The position numbers and the translations under genes were made by a program. Positions 50,824-59,294 of a stretch of DNA of 64,000 nucleotides are shown piece after piece. Below the pieces are notes generated by a model. The model made no database searches and was not told the origin of the DNA. It was given only the letters and a program-made list of their open reading frames with translations. The stretch covers positions 682,001-746,000 of the forward strand of contig NZ_CP104877.1 of assembly GCF_025452095.1 (NCBI RefSeq), given 5' to 3'. The DNA comes from Paenarthrobacter sp. JL.01a (lineage in GTDB: Bacteria > Actinomycetota > Actinomycetes > Actinomycetales > Micrococcaceae). Within the stretch, counting starts at the first letter, position 1. Every line of letters starts with the position of its first letter.

Positions 50824-51735
50824 GTGAACCTTCGCCACTCTGCCCTCGCCGTTCTTGTAGCTGTCCTCTGGGGCGTCAACTTCGTCGCCATCGACCTCGG
50901 CCTGCACACGAACGGGCGGGATGTCCCACCTTTGCTTTTCGTGGCCATGCGCTTCCTGCTGGTTGTTTTTCCCTTCATCTTCTTCATCCGTAAACCTGAC
51001 GTCGGCTGGAAGGCGATTGCCGGCGTCGGGCTCTTCATGAGTGCGGGGCAGTTCGGCCTCCTGTACCTGGGCATGGCCCTCGGAATGCCCGCAGGCCTGG
51101 CCTCGCTGGTGCTGCAGGCCCAGGTCCTGTTCACCATCCTGCTCGCGGCCCGGTTCCTTGGCGAAAGGCCGAGTCGGATGCAGCTGCTTGGTGTAGTGCT
51201 GGGCATCGCGGGGTTGGGGGTGGTGGCGGTGGGGCGCAGTGCCGTGGCTCCGGTGCTTCCGCTCATGATCGTGCTGGCGGCAGCCTTGTCGTGGGCGGTG
51301 GGGAACGTTGTGGCCCGGCACTCAAAGGCAGCGTCCGGGCTGGGCTTGGTGGTGTGGTCGGGGGCCGTGGTGCCGGTTCCATTGGCTGGATTGTCGTTGG
51401 TGGTGGATGGCCCAGGCACCGTGTGGGCAACGCTGACGGACCTGCAGCCGGCCACCATCCTGAGCGCTGTGTACACCGCGGTGTTCGCGTCGTTGGTGGG
51501 GTACGGCATCTGGAACCGGCTGTTGTCCTTGTACCCGAGCTCCGACGTCGTGCCTTTCACGCTCCTGGTCCCGGTGGTGGGCATGACGGCGGCGTGGCTG
51601 GTCCTGAACGAGATTCCGACGCCCGCAGAGGTCATGGGAGGGATGATCCTGCTTCTGGGTGTGGCGACGGCAGTGCTCGGTGCCTCCCGAAAACGCCCCG
51701 GAACCCCCGTTGTGAGGCCTGCTCTGCGCGTGTGA
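50824..51735 (+). CDS. EamA-family (DMT) metabolite exporter
   Basis: 303 residues from GTG 50824 (the longer frame from 50704 crosses the LysR start and operator). Ten membrane segments in two repeated EamA halves: ALAVLVAVLWGVNFVAIDL near the start and VLPLMIVLAAALSWAVGNVV at the second half, with the typical LGERPSRMQLLGVVLGIAGL and LNEIPTPAEVMGGMILLLGV ends of each half. Members export amino acids or other metabolites; substrate unknown. Its last eight codons lie within the left arm of a dispersed palindromic repeat. Confidence 0.92.
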   Translation: MNLRHSALAVLVAVLWGVNFVAIDLGLHTNGRDVPPLLFVAMRFLLVVFPFIFFIRKPDVGWKAIAGVGLFMSAGQFGLLYLGMALGMPAGLASLVLQAQVLFTILLAARFLGERPSRMQLLGVVLGIAGLGVVAVGRSAVAPVLPLMIVLAAALSWAVGNVVARHSKAASGLGLVVWSGAVVPVPLAGLSLVVDGPGTVWATLTDLQPATILSAVYTAVFASLVGYGIWNRLLSLYPSSDVVPFTLLVPVVGMTAAWLVLNEIPTPAEVMGGMILLLGVATAVLGASRKRPGTPVVRPALRV

Positions 51736-51763
51736 GCCGTGTGTACGGCCGCAGAGCGGGCCT
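51710..51763. repeat. dispersed palindromic repeat, copy A
   Basis: Left arm TTGTGAGGCCTGCTCTGCG (51710-51728), right arm CGCAGAGCGGGCCT (51750-51763); one mismatch over the 14-bp core. It lies between the EamA gene and the convergent Pro/Ala/Lys-tailed membrane protein gene, and the left arm codes for the EamA C-terminus. Confidence 0.8.
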
Positions 51764-51778
51764 GGAAACGCAGGGGCG

Positions 51779-52465
51779 TCAGCGTTTGGGGGCCGGCTTG
51801 CGTTGGGTTGGGACGCTCGACGCCGGTCGCTTGGCTGGGGTGGCAGGCGTACGGGGCGCGGGACGCTTGGCGGGGGTTGCCTGGGGAGCGGGGCGCTTGG
51901 GAGCAGGGGTGGCCGGGCGCTTGACGGGGCGTTGGGCCTGGGCGCCCGGACGTTGCTGGCCGGCAGGGCGCGGGGGAGATTTCCGCTGGGCAGGTGCCCG
52001 TTTGGGGGCAGGTGCCGGCCGTTTCACAGGTGCAGCCGCCCGCGATCCGAACGACGGCACCACGGCTCCGAGGAACATCACGGCCAGTGTTCCCAGTCCG
52101 GCAGCGACTGCCAGGTAGAAGTAGATATCGGAGTCCTTGGTGCTGATGGCGCTGCCAGTGCCCACGGCACCGCCCAAGGCGTTGGCGTCCTGGGTGAACG
52201 CGATACCCCACATCCGCAGGAAGGCGATGCTGCAACCAATGAACAGGCTCGTGCCGACGGCGCCGAGCAAGATTACGAAGTAGCGGCGCCGGTTGAAGAG
52301 CTGAACGAGGGACGCGAGGTAGCAAAGCAGCACGCTGCCGAGGAACAGGTACAGCACCAGTTCTTCGAGCACCACCGCTGCAAGAACCAACAGCGCCAGT
52401 GCGACAAAGGCGGACACCACCGCAAGCTTCCCGCTGTTCCCCATGTGACGCATGAGGTTAATCAT
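51779..52465 (-). CDS. membrane protein with long Lys/Pro/Ala-rich tail
   Basis: 228 residues from ATG 52465 (the frame is open to 52546, but that overlaps repeat copy B and has no ribosome site). Four hydrophobic segments in residues about 10-135 (LAVVSAFVALALLVLAAVVL, LVLYLFLGSVLLCYLASLV, YFVILLGAVGTSLFIGC, YFYLAVAAGLGTLAVMFLG). The last 85 residues are a basic, disordered tail of PAKRPA/PAPKR repeats that could bind nucleic acid or acidic wall polymer. No family recognised. It is flanked on both sides by copies of the same palindromic repeat. Confidence 0.7.
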   Translation of the reverse strand: MINLMRHMGNSGKLAVVSAFVALALLVLAAVVLEELVLYLFLGSVLLCYLASLVQLFNRRRYFVILLGAVGTSLFIGCSIAFLRMWGIAFTQDANALGGAVGTGSAISTKDSDIYFYLAVAAGLGTLAVMFLGAVVPSFGSRAAAPVKRPAPAPKRAPAQRKSPPRPAGQQRPGAQAQRPVKRPATPAPKRPAPQATPAKRPAPRTPATPAKRPASSVPTQRKPAPKR

Positions 52466-52513
52466 CGCCGACCAAGTGGCCGCGCCACGCCGTCGTACAT
52501 TGCAGTTGGATAC

Positions 52514-52576
52514 CGTTGTGTGGCCTGCTCTGCGTCCAATGGCCATGCCATGGAACGCAGAGGAGGCCTCGCAACG
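52514..52576. repeat. dispersed palindromic repeat, copy B
   Basis: Left arm CGTTGTGTGGCCTGCTCTGCG (52514-52534) and right arm CGCAGAGGAGGCCTCGCAACG (52556-52576) match with three mismatches. It lies between the start of the tail-bearing membrane protein gene and the end of the TetR gene. Confidence 0.8.
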
Positions 52577-52578
52577 CG

Positions 52579-53211
52579 TTACTTGATGACGTACCCGTGC
52601 ATGATGGTCATCACCGCGGCCACGCTTTGCTCGCGGGTCCGCTCGGGGTTGTAGGTCTGCCGGTCCAGGCCCACCACGAAGATGGCTCCGAAGATGGCCG
52701 CTTCAAGGCTGCCACGGGCAATGGAAGTGTCCACCGTGTAGCCGGCCGCGACGCGCTCCACGGCGGAACCGATCACGGCCAGGAGTTCAGCCCGAAGCTC
52801 GGCAAAGACGGCACTCCATTCGCCGGGGGTCCGCCAGTTTTCGCTGACCCAGAGCCGGGCGAAGGAGGGGTAGTCGTCCATGAACTCCATGGCCTGGCCC
52901 ACCATGTTCTGCATGGACTCCAGGGGGTCGCTGCTTTGCCCCTGGACGTCCTGGAGCCTGACCAGCATGATGTCAACGCCGTGCCGCAGAAGCTGGGCGA
53001 TCAGGTCCGACTTGCTGCCGAAGTTGTAGTACACGGTCCCCTTGGACACCCCGGCCGCGGCCGCGATCTCGTCGACGGTCACTCCCGCCGCACCGCGTTC
53101 ACCGATCAGCTCCATGGACGCCTCGAACAGCCGCTGCTTGGTGGCGTTGGTGCGGCCCGGACGCAGCTTCTTCCCAGCAGTTCCGGTGGCGGCCGGCTCG
53201 GTGGTGCTCAT
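52579..53211 (-). CDS. TetR-family repressor of the yhgE-type operon
   Basis: 210 residues from ATG 53211, which overlaps the membrane protein stop as ATGA. HTH: LFEASMELIGERGAAGVTVDEIAAAAGVSKGTVYYNF split over residues about 29-66; C-terminal helices with a TetR_C domain of the type that senses hydrophobic compounds. It is the last gene of a three-gene operon whose promoter, 2.8 kb upstream, contains a TetR palindrome, so the operon is autorepressed. Confidence 0.9.
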   Translation of the reverse strand: MSTTEPAATGTAGKKLRPGRTNATKQRLFEASMELIGERGAAGVTVDEIAAAAGVSKGTVYYNFGSKSDLIAQLLRHGVDIMLVRLQDVQGQSSDPLESMQNMVGQAMEFMDDYPSFARLWVSENWRTPGEWSAVFAELRAELLAVIGSAVERVAAGYTVDTSIARGSLEAAIFGAIFVVGLDRQTYNPERTREQSVAAVMTIMHGYVIK

Positions 53212-55244
53212 ACTGCGATCTCCGGCTTCAGGGTCTTGAGGGTCCACATCTTGTGCTTGCGGACTGCCAGTGTGGACAGTGCCGCTCCCAGCAAAGTGTA
53301 TCCAAGCAGGCCCAGCACGGTAGGCCAGATCATGCTGAGTTCACCGCCATAGATCAGGTGCCGCATGCCGGTGACGACGTAGCCCATGGGCAGGACCTCG
53401 TGCACAACGTGCAGGGGCGCCGGGGTGGTCTGCCAAGGGAACGTACCACCGGAAGAGACCAGCTGCAGGACCAGCAGGATCAGGACCACGAACTTGCCAG
53501 GCGTACCCAGCAGGGCCACGATGCCTTGGATGATCGCGCTGAACGCCATCACCGCGGCCAGCATGAACAGCCACATCCCGATCGGGTGGGCCGGATTCAG
53601 GCCCAGACCCAGATCAACAACCACGGTGAGGATGGTGGCCTGCAGCACCGAGACCACGAAGAACGGCAGCCAGCCTCCTACAGCAATCTTCCAGGAGGGG
53701 GCGTTCGAAGCCAAAGCCCGCTGGGTGATGGGTCGCATCGCCTGGACAAGCATGAACACACCGATCCAGAGGGCCAGCGTCAGGAAGAATGGGGCCAGGC
53801 CTGCGCCGTAGGAACCTGCCTTCGCTTGGGAGACGTTGTTCACTGCAACGGGATCGGCGATGACCTTGGAGACGTTGCTCTTCTGCTCATCGTTCGGGTT
53901 CGGGATGTCTCCGGCGCCCTTGGCGAGTTCAGTGGCGAGCGTGTGGGAGCCATCGGCTGCCGTCACTGCGCCGCTGGCCAGCTGTCCGGCGCCGTCGTCC
54001 AGTTGGTGGGCGCCGTCGTCGAGCTTTACAGCGCCATCCAAAGCGGTCTGCTGCCCGGCGGCCAAGGTGGCCGCGCCGGAATTCAGCTGCCCTGCTCCGG
54101 CTGCCGCCTGGGAGATGGCGTCGGTCAGGGCCGGCGTTGCGCCAGCGAGCTTTTGGGCGCCGGCGCTGACTGCGGCAGAACCATCCGAGAGCTGCTGGAT
54201 CTTGGCGGCGTCACCGGAGATCTTCGCTTTGGCGTCCGTCACCGGGCTGGAAGCTGCGGCGGCATCGAAGTCGGCGAGGACCTTGTCGGCCTGCTCCTGG
54301 GTCAGCACACCGGCGCTGACAAGCCGGGCGTTGGACTCGACCACCCGGTTGCGAAGGCCCTTGTCCGCTGCGTCCAATTGCCCGACGACTTCCTGGACCT
54401 TTGCGTTCAACTCGGCGTTTCCAGCGGCCACCTGGGCGGCGCCGTCGGCGAGTTTCTGCGAATCCGCGGGGAGAGCAGCCGTCTTGTTCTTGAGCTCCGT
54501 GAGCCCCGAGCTCAACTGGCCGGCACCCGCGTTCAGCTGCACAGCGCCGTCGCGCAACTGGGTTTGGCCGGCAACCAGTTGGTCCGCGCCGGTGACCAGC
54601 TGGCCGGTGCCGGTGTGGAGGGTGGCGGCGCCGTCGCTGAGCTTTCCGACACCGGTGGCGAGCTCGGAGGCGCCGTCAGCGGCCTTCACGATGGACGCGT
54701 GGATGGTGCCAAAACCAGTGAGGAGCTGGTTGGCGGTTTCTTCGCCCACTTCCTTGGCCACGGTGGAGTGCACGGCCGTGGTGAGCTTGTCCACGATGGT
54801 GCTCAGGAGGTAGTTGTTGGCGTCGTTGGTGGTGACGTGCAGCATGGCCTGGTTGGCGGCGTCGAAGCTGCCGGGTGAAACCAGGTTGGACGAGAAGTCC
54901 TTGGGGATCCGCAGGGCGAAAGCGTATTCACCGGTTTTGACCCCGGCGTCGGCTTCTTCGGCGTTGGAGACCTGCTTCCAGTTGAAGACGTGGCCCTCCA
55001 CCAGGCTGTCCGCCACCTTCTTGCCGGCCTGCAATTGCGTGCCGTCCTTCGCGGTGGCGCCGCTGTCTTCGACCACCAATGCCGCGTCGATCTGGTTCAG
55101 GTTGCCGTACGGATCCCAGTTGGCGTACAGGTACACGGCGCCGTACAGCAGAGGCACCATGGTCAGGGCGAGGATGGTCAGCTTGGGCAGGAGCCCGCCG
55201 GTCATGCGCTTGAGTTCGGAGCGGGCAAGCCGCAGAACAGTCAC
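53208..55244 (-). CDS. YhgE/Pip-family membrane protein (ABC-2-like)
   Basis: 678 residues. One N-terminal membrane segment (LLPKLTILALTMVPLLYGAVYLYA), then an external region of about 450 residues dominated by 7- or 11-residue repeats of the LxDGAxQL / LAxGAxQL kind predicted as coiled coil (about 190-440), then five C-terminal membrane segments of the ABC-2 permease type (FFLTLALWIGVFMLVQAM and on). Family members include the Lactococcus phage infection protein Pip and the B. subtilis YhgE; they are thought to export lipids, toxins or wall components. The start overlaps the upstream ABC-like gene stop. No active ATPase is encoded beside it. Confidence 0.92.
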   Translation of the reverse strand: MTVLRLARSELKRMTGGLLPKLTILALTMVPLLYGAVYLYANWDPYGNLNQIDAALVVEDSGATAKDGTQLQAGKKVADSLVEGHVFNWKQVSNAEEADAGVKTGEYAFALRIPKDFSSNLVSPGSFDAANQAMLHVTTNDANNYLLSTIVDKLTTAVHSTVAKEVGEETANQLLTGFGTIHASIVKAADGASELATGVGKLSDGAATLHTGTGQLVTGADQLVAGQTQLRDGAVQLNAGAGQLSSGLTELKNKTAALPADSQKLADGAAQVAAGNAELNAKVQEVVGQLDAADKGLRNRVVESNARLVSAGVLTQEQADKVLADFDAAAASSPVTDAKAKISGDAAKIQQLSDGSAAVSAGAQKLAGATPALTDAISQAAAGAGQLNSGAATLAAGQQTALDGAVKLDDGAHQLDDGAGQLASGAVTAADGSHTLATELAKGAGDIPNPNDEQKSNVSKVIADPVAVNNVSQAKAGSYGAGLAPFFLTLALWIGVFMLVQAMRPITQRALASNAPSWKIAVGGWLPFFVVSVLQATILTVVVDLGLGLNPAHPIGMWLFMLAAVMAFSAIIQGIVALLGTPGKFVVLILLVLQLVSSGGTFPWQTTPAPLHVVHEVLPMGYVVTGMRHLIYGGELSMIWPTVLGLLGYTLLGAALSTLAVRKHKMWTLKTLKPEIAV

Positions 55245-56014
55245 TTTGCAGTCCTTTGGAGGGTTTCGGTTTCAGGTTCTTCTTCGGCCAGGTCCGGCGC
55301 GGTATCGGCGGCGTGCTTGGCTTTGGGCTCGACGACGACGGCTGGCTGAGTGGGTGCGGGCGCAGGCTTTGGTTCCGGTTCAGGGGGATGCCGGACCGAG
55401 TTGCCGATCACCGCTGCCGGGCCGGTCCAGTTCTCCGGGACGGCACCCACGACGGCGACGACGGCAAGCGGCCGCCCGGCGTCGGACGCCAAAGCCTGGA
55501 GCCTCGGCAGCCAGGTCCCGGGATCGGCGCTGTGGCGGTCGGGGGAGTCCACGATCAACAGGTCCGTGGCAGGGTCTGCCAGGGCCAGTGCCGTCAGGAG
55601 TTCCAGGCGCCGGGAGGCGGGGAGCTGCTCGATCCAGAGTCCGGCGATGTCTTCGAAGCTGTTTACTTTGAGCCACGGTTTGCTCAGCAGCGCGCCACGG
55701 TAGCGGCGGGGGATCAGGGAAAGGTCTTCGGTGACGAGGTCGCGGACGCTGAGGTGTTGCTCGGGTTCGTTGACGCCGGGGGAGTCCACCAAAGCGCTCG
55801 CGAGCCGGATCTTCTTGGTCTTGGTGACGTTATCCCAGCTGAGCACACCGTTGCCGGGCTTCATGCGACCGCTCAACGCCAAGGCGAGGGCGGTGCGCTG
55901 GTCCTGGCCTTCTCCGGCGACCAGCAGGAGTTCGCCGCGGTGAACTTGGAGCGACGTGGCCGGGAGGAGGTCGTCCCGGCGGCCGTTGATCTGGAGTTGC
56001 TGTACGGACAGCAC
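55241..56014 (-). CDS. degenerate ABC-type ATPase protein with disordered tail
   Basis: 257 residues. The first 200 residues follow an ABC nucleotide-binding fold (LSVQQLQINGRRDDLLP, VHRGELLLVAGEGQDQRTAL), but Walker A reads GEGQDQRT with Arg40 where the ATP-binding Lys belongs; the signature region is LPASRRLELLTALALADP rather than LSGGQ; and Walker B (LLIVDSPD) has Ser in place of the catalytic Glu. ATP hydrolysis is therefore doubtful. The last 55 residues are a Pro/Glu-rich tail. Being first in an operon with the YhgE-like permease, it may be a regulatory or scaffolding subunit. Confidence 0.8.
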   Translation of the reverse strand: MLSVQQLQINGRRDDLLPATSLQVHRGELLLVAGEGQDQRTALALALSGRMKPGNGVLSWDNVTKTKKIRLASALVDSPGVNEPEQHLSVRDLVTEDLSLIPRRYRGALLSKPWLKVNSFEDIAGLWIEQLPASRRLELLTALALADPATDLLIVDSPDRHSADPGTWLPRLQALASDAGRPLAVVAVVGAVPENWTGPAAVIGNSVRHPPEPEPKPAPAPTQPAVVVEPKAKHAADTAPDLAEEEPETETLQRTAK

Positions 56015-56048
56015 AATGAAGCCTTTCGCAGAACTGTTGTCTGCGATA

Positions 56049-56077
56049 AGTCTAACTAAACTGACTGGTCAGTTCAA
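56049..56077 (-). promoter_or_regulatory. promoter with embedded TetR operator for the yhgE-type operon
   Basis: On the minus strand TTGAAC (56077-56072) and TAGACT (56054-56049) are separated by 17 bases. Between and over the -35 lies AACTGAC-TG-GTCAGTT (56059-56074), a perfect 7-bp palindrome with a 2-base spacer, the standard size of a TetR operator. Confidence 0.8.
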
Positions 56078-56084
56078 ATAGAAC

Positions 56085-57542
56085 TCAAAGGCCGTACTTC
56101 TCCATCAGCCGGAGCCACACTTCGCTGATGGTCGGATACGACGGCACGGCATGCCAGAGCCTGTCCAAGGGAACCTCGCCAACGATCGCAATGGTTGCCG
56201 AATGGAGGAGTTCAGAAACGCCGGGGCCTGCAAAAGTGGCTCCGATGATCACCCTCCTGTCCTCATCCACCACGATCTGGGCCCACCCCTTGTAGTCCGG
56301 GGAGTGCAGCTGGGAGCCACTGACATTGATGGGAAGTTCAACCCCGGCCACGTTCTTTCCCTGCAGGAGTGCCTCCTCGAGGCCCTGTCCCACCGAGGCC
56401 ACCTCGGGGTCCGTGAAGACAACGCTGGGGACGGCGTGGTCGTTGGCTGTGTGTGCCCACGGGCTCCACGGCTGCGGGCTGCCCTTGAGCTCACCCTTGG
56501 CGCGGGCAACGATGGCGTCACCCGTAGCCCGAGCCTCGTATTTGCCCTGATGCGTCAGGAGAACCTTCCCTGCGGCATCGCCGGCAGCGTAAAGCCAGGA
56601 ACCGCTCGTGCCATCGCTAACCGGTCCTTCGACCAACCCGCTGGCATCGGTCGTGAGCCGGGGGGCTTTGCCGTTTTCACCTTCAATTCCCACGCTCTCC
56701 AGGCCCAGATTGGCCAGGGCCGGACGCCTGCCGGACGCGACGAGTATCTCGTCGGCCTGGAGTGTCTTGCCGTCGAGCGTCACGTTGATGGAGCCGTCGT
56801 CGTTCTTCCCAACCTTGGTGACGTCGGTGTGGAGGTGGACCGTCACTCCATCGGCCCGAAGCCCGGCGAGGACCAGGTTCGCCGCTTCCTCGGCGTAGCT
56901 GCTCAAGAGCCGTCCGCGGGCCACGATGGTGACGCTGGATCCGAGGCGGGCGAAAGCCTGCGCCAGTTCCACCCCTGCCACGCCACCGCCGAGGACCACG
57001 AACCGCTGCGGGATTTCCTTGGCTGCGGTCGCTCCACGGGTGGTCCAATAGCGCACGTCCTTGAGCCCCTCGATGTCCGGAATGGTGGGCATTGAACCCG
57101 TTGCCACGACGACCGCATGGTTGGCCTTGAGGGCGTAGCTGTTGCCGTCGAGCGCATCCACGTGGACCTCGCGGGGACCCGTGATCCTGCCCCGTCCACG
57201 AACCAGGTCGATGCCGGCGCTGTCCAGCCATTCGACCTGGCTGCCATCCTGCCAGTTGTTGGTGAACCAGTCCCGGTGCTTCAGGGCTGCCGGTGCGTTC
57301 AAGGTTCCGGTGATGGCTTCCGTGGCGCCGGGGATTCCTTGGGCGGCGTGCAGGACGCTGCCGGGGCGAAGGAGCGCCTTGGAGGGAATGCAGGCCCAGT
57401 AGGAGCACTCGCCGCCCACCAGTTCGCTTTCGATGATCACCGCCGACAGGCCGCCACGAACCACCCGGTCGGCCACGTTTTCCCCAACGGCGCCTGCGCC
57501 GATCACTATTACGTCGTACTCGCGGGAGCTTTCGGCAGTCAT
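56085..57542 (-). CDS. FAD-dependent pyridine nucleotide-disulfide oxidoreductase (Lpd/MerA-like)
   Basis: 485 residues. FAD loop DVIVIGAGAVGENVADR near the start; redox-active disulfide GGECSYWACIPSK with Cys46 and Cys51; NAD(P) loop FVVLGGGVAGVELAQAF near residue 185; second FAD motif WLYAAGDAAGK; C-terminal dimer interface region LWHAVPSYPTISE. The usual C-terminal HxHPT proton-relay His is changed here to HAVPSYPT, so it is not a standard lipoamide dehydrogenase; the group is seen in actinobacteria as a reductase of unknown substrate. It is convergent with nothing; the yhgE operon promoter follows its end. Confidence 0.9.
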   Translation of the reverse strand: MTAESSREYDVIVIGAGAVGENVADRVVRGGLSAVIIESELVGGECSYWACIPSKALLRPGSVLHAAQGIPGATEAITGTLNAPAALKHRDWFTNNWQDGSQVEWLDSAGIDLVRGRGRITGPREVHVDALDGNSYALKANHAVVVATGSMPTIPDIEGLKDVRYWTTRGATAAKEIPQRFVVLGGGVAGVELAQAFARLGSSVTIVARGRLLSSYAEEAANLVLAGLRADGVTVHLHTDVTKVGKNDDGSINVTLDGKTLQADEILVASGRRPALANLGLESVGIEGENGKAPRLTTDASGLVEGPVSDGTSGSWLYAAGDAAGKVLLTHQGKYEARATGDAIVARAKGELKGSPQPWSPWAHTANDHAVPSVVFTDPEVASVGQGLEEALLQGKNVAGVELPINVSGSQLHSPDYKGWAQIVVDEDRRVIIGATFAGPGVSELLHSATIAIVGEVPLDRLWHAVPSYPTISEVWLRLMEKYGL

Positions 57543-57569
57543 GGGGAAAGCCTACGCCGGACCCCTCCC

Positions 57570-57630
57570 CTTGTGAGGCCCGTTCTGCGTGCTTGGTGTG
57601 TGTTTTGGGGCGCAGAGCAGGCCTCACAAG
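57570..57630. repeat. dispersed palindromic repeat, copy C
   Basis: Left arm CTTGTGAGGCCCGTTCTGCG (57570-57589) and right arm CGCAGAGCAGGCCTCACAAG (57611-57630) match with two mismatches. It lies between the divergent disulfide reductase and rhodanese genes. Confidence 0.85.
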
Positions 57631-57697
57631 TGCGGTGCTTGTCCAAATAATGGGATAGGCGTCTTGCTATGTGGAACGCGGGACTAAGCTGCACTGT

Positions 57698-58537
57698 ATG
57701 GGTGATGAGCTGAAGCCTTTTGTCGACTGGAACTGGTGTGCGGCCAGGGCCGGAACCTTCGTTCTTGCAGATTGCCGCTGGTATCTCGATGGCGCTTCCG
57801 GGCTGGACGCGTACCAACGTGGACACCTTCCCGGTGCGGTCTTCATGGACTTGGACCGCTGGCTTTCGGGCCCGGCGTCCCCGGAAGCCGGGCGCAACCC
57901 GTTGCCCGATCCCGGGGTGTTCGCCGAAGGGATGCGGGAAGCCGGCATCAATGACTCTGACACCGTGGTTGCTTACGACGACGCCGGCGGAGTCATTGCG
58001 GCCAGGCTCGTGTGGATGCTCCGGTCTACAGGGCACAACGCGGCGATTTTGAACGGGGGAATGGGTGCCTACCCGGGGGAGCCCTCGACGGACACCCCTT
58101 CGCCGGGCAGGGGCAGTTTCACAGCCGGGGCATGGCCCTCGCGGTTCATTGCGGACATTTCGGAGGCAGCTTCAGGCGCCGCGGTTGATGCCAGGAACCG
58201 TGACCGCTTCGAGGGCCGGCAAGACCCCATCGATCCGCGACCCGGGCACATCCCTGGCGCCGTGAACGTCCCTTGCCGGGAGAACCTCGATGCCGCCGGA
58301 TACCTTCTGCCGGAACCGAAGATTCGGCAAAACTTCGAACGGGCAGGCGTTGTCTCTGCACCGGGGACCATCACCTACTGCGGCTCAGGAGTTACCGCGT
58401 GCCACAACCTGCTGATGATGGAACACCTCGGAATGGGGCACGGCAAGCTGTTCGTCGGAGGGTGGTCCCAGTACGGACATGCGATGGACAGGCCTGTGGA
58501 GATTCTGCTGAATCATTCAGTGCTGCACTTTGGATAA
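57698..58537 (+). CDS. two-domain rhodanese-type sulfurtransferase
   Basis: 279 residues from ATG 57698 (MGDELKPF; the frame is open to 57671). The N-terminal inactive rhodanese domain (VLADCRWYLDGASGLDAYQRG; no Cys) is followed by the active domain, with catalytic Cys in YCGSGVTACHN near residue 228. The CGSGVTA loop is that of 3-mercaptopyruvate or thiosulfate sulfurtransferases (SseA/CysA type). It moves sulfane sulfur to cyanide or thiol acceptors in the cytoplasm. Past its end, 58 bases to nanE hold nothing I can support. Confidence 0.92.
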   Translation: MGDELKPFVDWNWCAARAGTFVLADCRWYLDGASGLDAYQRGHLPGAVFMDLDRWLSGPASPEAGRNPLPDPGVFAEGMREAGINDSDTVVAYDDAGGVIAARLVWMLRSTGHNAAILNGGMGAYPGEPSTDTPSPGRGSFTAGAWPSRFIADISEAASGAAVDARNRDRFEGRQDPIDPRPGHIPGAVNVPCRENLDAAGYLLPEPKIRQNFERAGVVSAPGTITYCGSGVTACHNLLMMEHLGMGHGKLFVGGWSQYGHAMDRPVEILLNHSVLHFG

Positions 58538-58595
58538 CCCTGCCAGGTAGGGAAGACGCAGGATGGGTCTACGAATGATCCAGCAGAAAATGTAA

Positions 58596-59282
58596 CTAGG
58601 CGTGCATCGCGCCCTTGAACCAGCCCGTAATGCTGGCCGGATGGGTGATCGCCGTGCCCACAACCACGGTGAAGGCACCAGCGTCGAGGGCCTGACGCGC
58701 CTGGGCCGGGGTGTGGATGCGGCCCTCTGCGATGAGCGGTTTGCCCAGGTCCCCTGAAGCGATCTCCGCCAGCAACCCCAGGTCCGGACCGTCCGTCTTC
58801 GGGCGCTCGCCGGTGTACCCCGCCAGCGTCGTGCCGATGAGGTCTGCGCCGGCTTCAACAGCAGCAACGGCGTCATCGAAAGAACCGCAGTCCGCCATGA
58901 CCAGTGCATGCGATTCCGCGTGGATTCCGGCCACCGTCTCGGCCAAGGAAAGACCGTCCGGACGTGAACGCCGCGTTCCATCAATAGCCACCACATGCGC
59001 CCCGGCATTGGCCACGGCCAGTGCGTGACGGAGCGTGGGCGTGATGAAGACGCCGTCGTGCCCGTCTTTCCAGAGTCCAATCACAGGAACTTCGACGGCG
59101 GCATGCGTGAACTGCACGTCGGCAAGCCCTTGAACGCGGACCGCCGCGGCACCACCGATCACCGCCGAGGCCGCCACCTGCCCCGTGGTCCGGGGATCCC
59201 GCATGGGCTCGCCCGGATACGCCTGGCAAGAGACGATCAGCTGGGAACGCAGGGCTTCGAGGCTTTCGGACGTGAGGATCAC
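58596..59282 (-). CDS. nanE: N-acylglucosamine-6-phosphate 2-epimerase
   Basis: 228 residues. It converts ManNAc-6-phosphate to GlcNAc-6-phosphate in sialic-acid catabolism. TIM-barrel NanE sequence: LIVSCQAYPGEPMRDP at the start, GAAAVRVQGLADVQ, the catalytic Lys in VIGLWKDGHDGVFITP, VVAIDGTRRSRPDG and a phosphate-binding GRIHTPAQARQALDAGA. Starts with GTG at 59282 with GGAA 8 bases upstream, 12 bases after the nanK stop. Confidence 0.95.
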   Translation of the reverse strand: MILTSESLEALRSQLIVSCQAYPGEPMRDPRTTGQVAASAVIGGAAAVRVQGLADVQFTHAAVEVPVIGLWKDGHDGVFITPTLRHALAVANAGAHVVAIDGTRRSRPDGLSLAETVAGIHAESHALVMADCGSFDDAVAAVEAGADLIGTTLAGYTGERPKTDGPDLGLLAEIASGDLGKPLIAEGRIHTPAQARQALDAGAFTVVVGTAITHPASITGWFKGAMHA

Positions 59283-59294
59283 AGGACAATTCCT

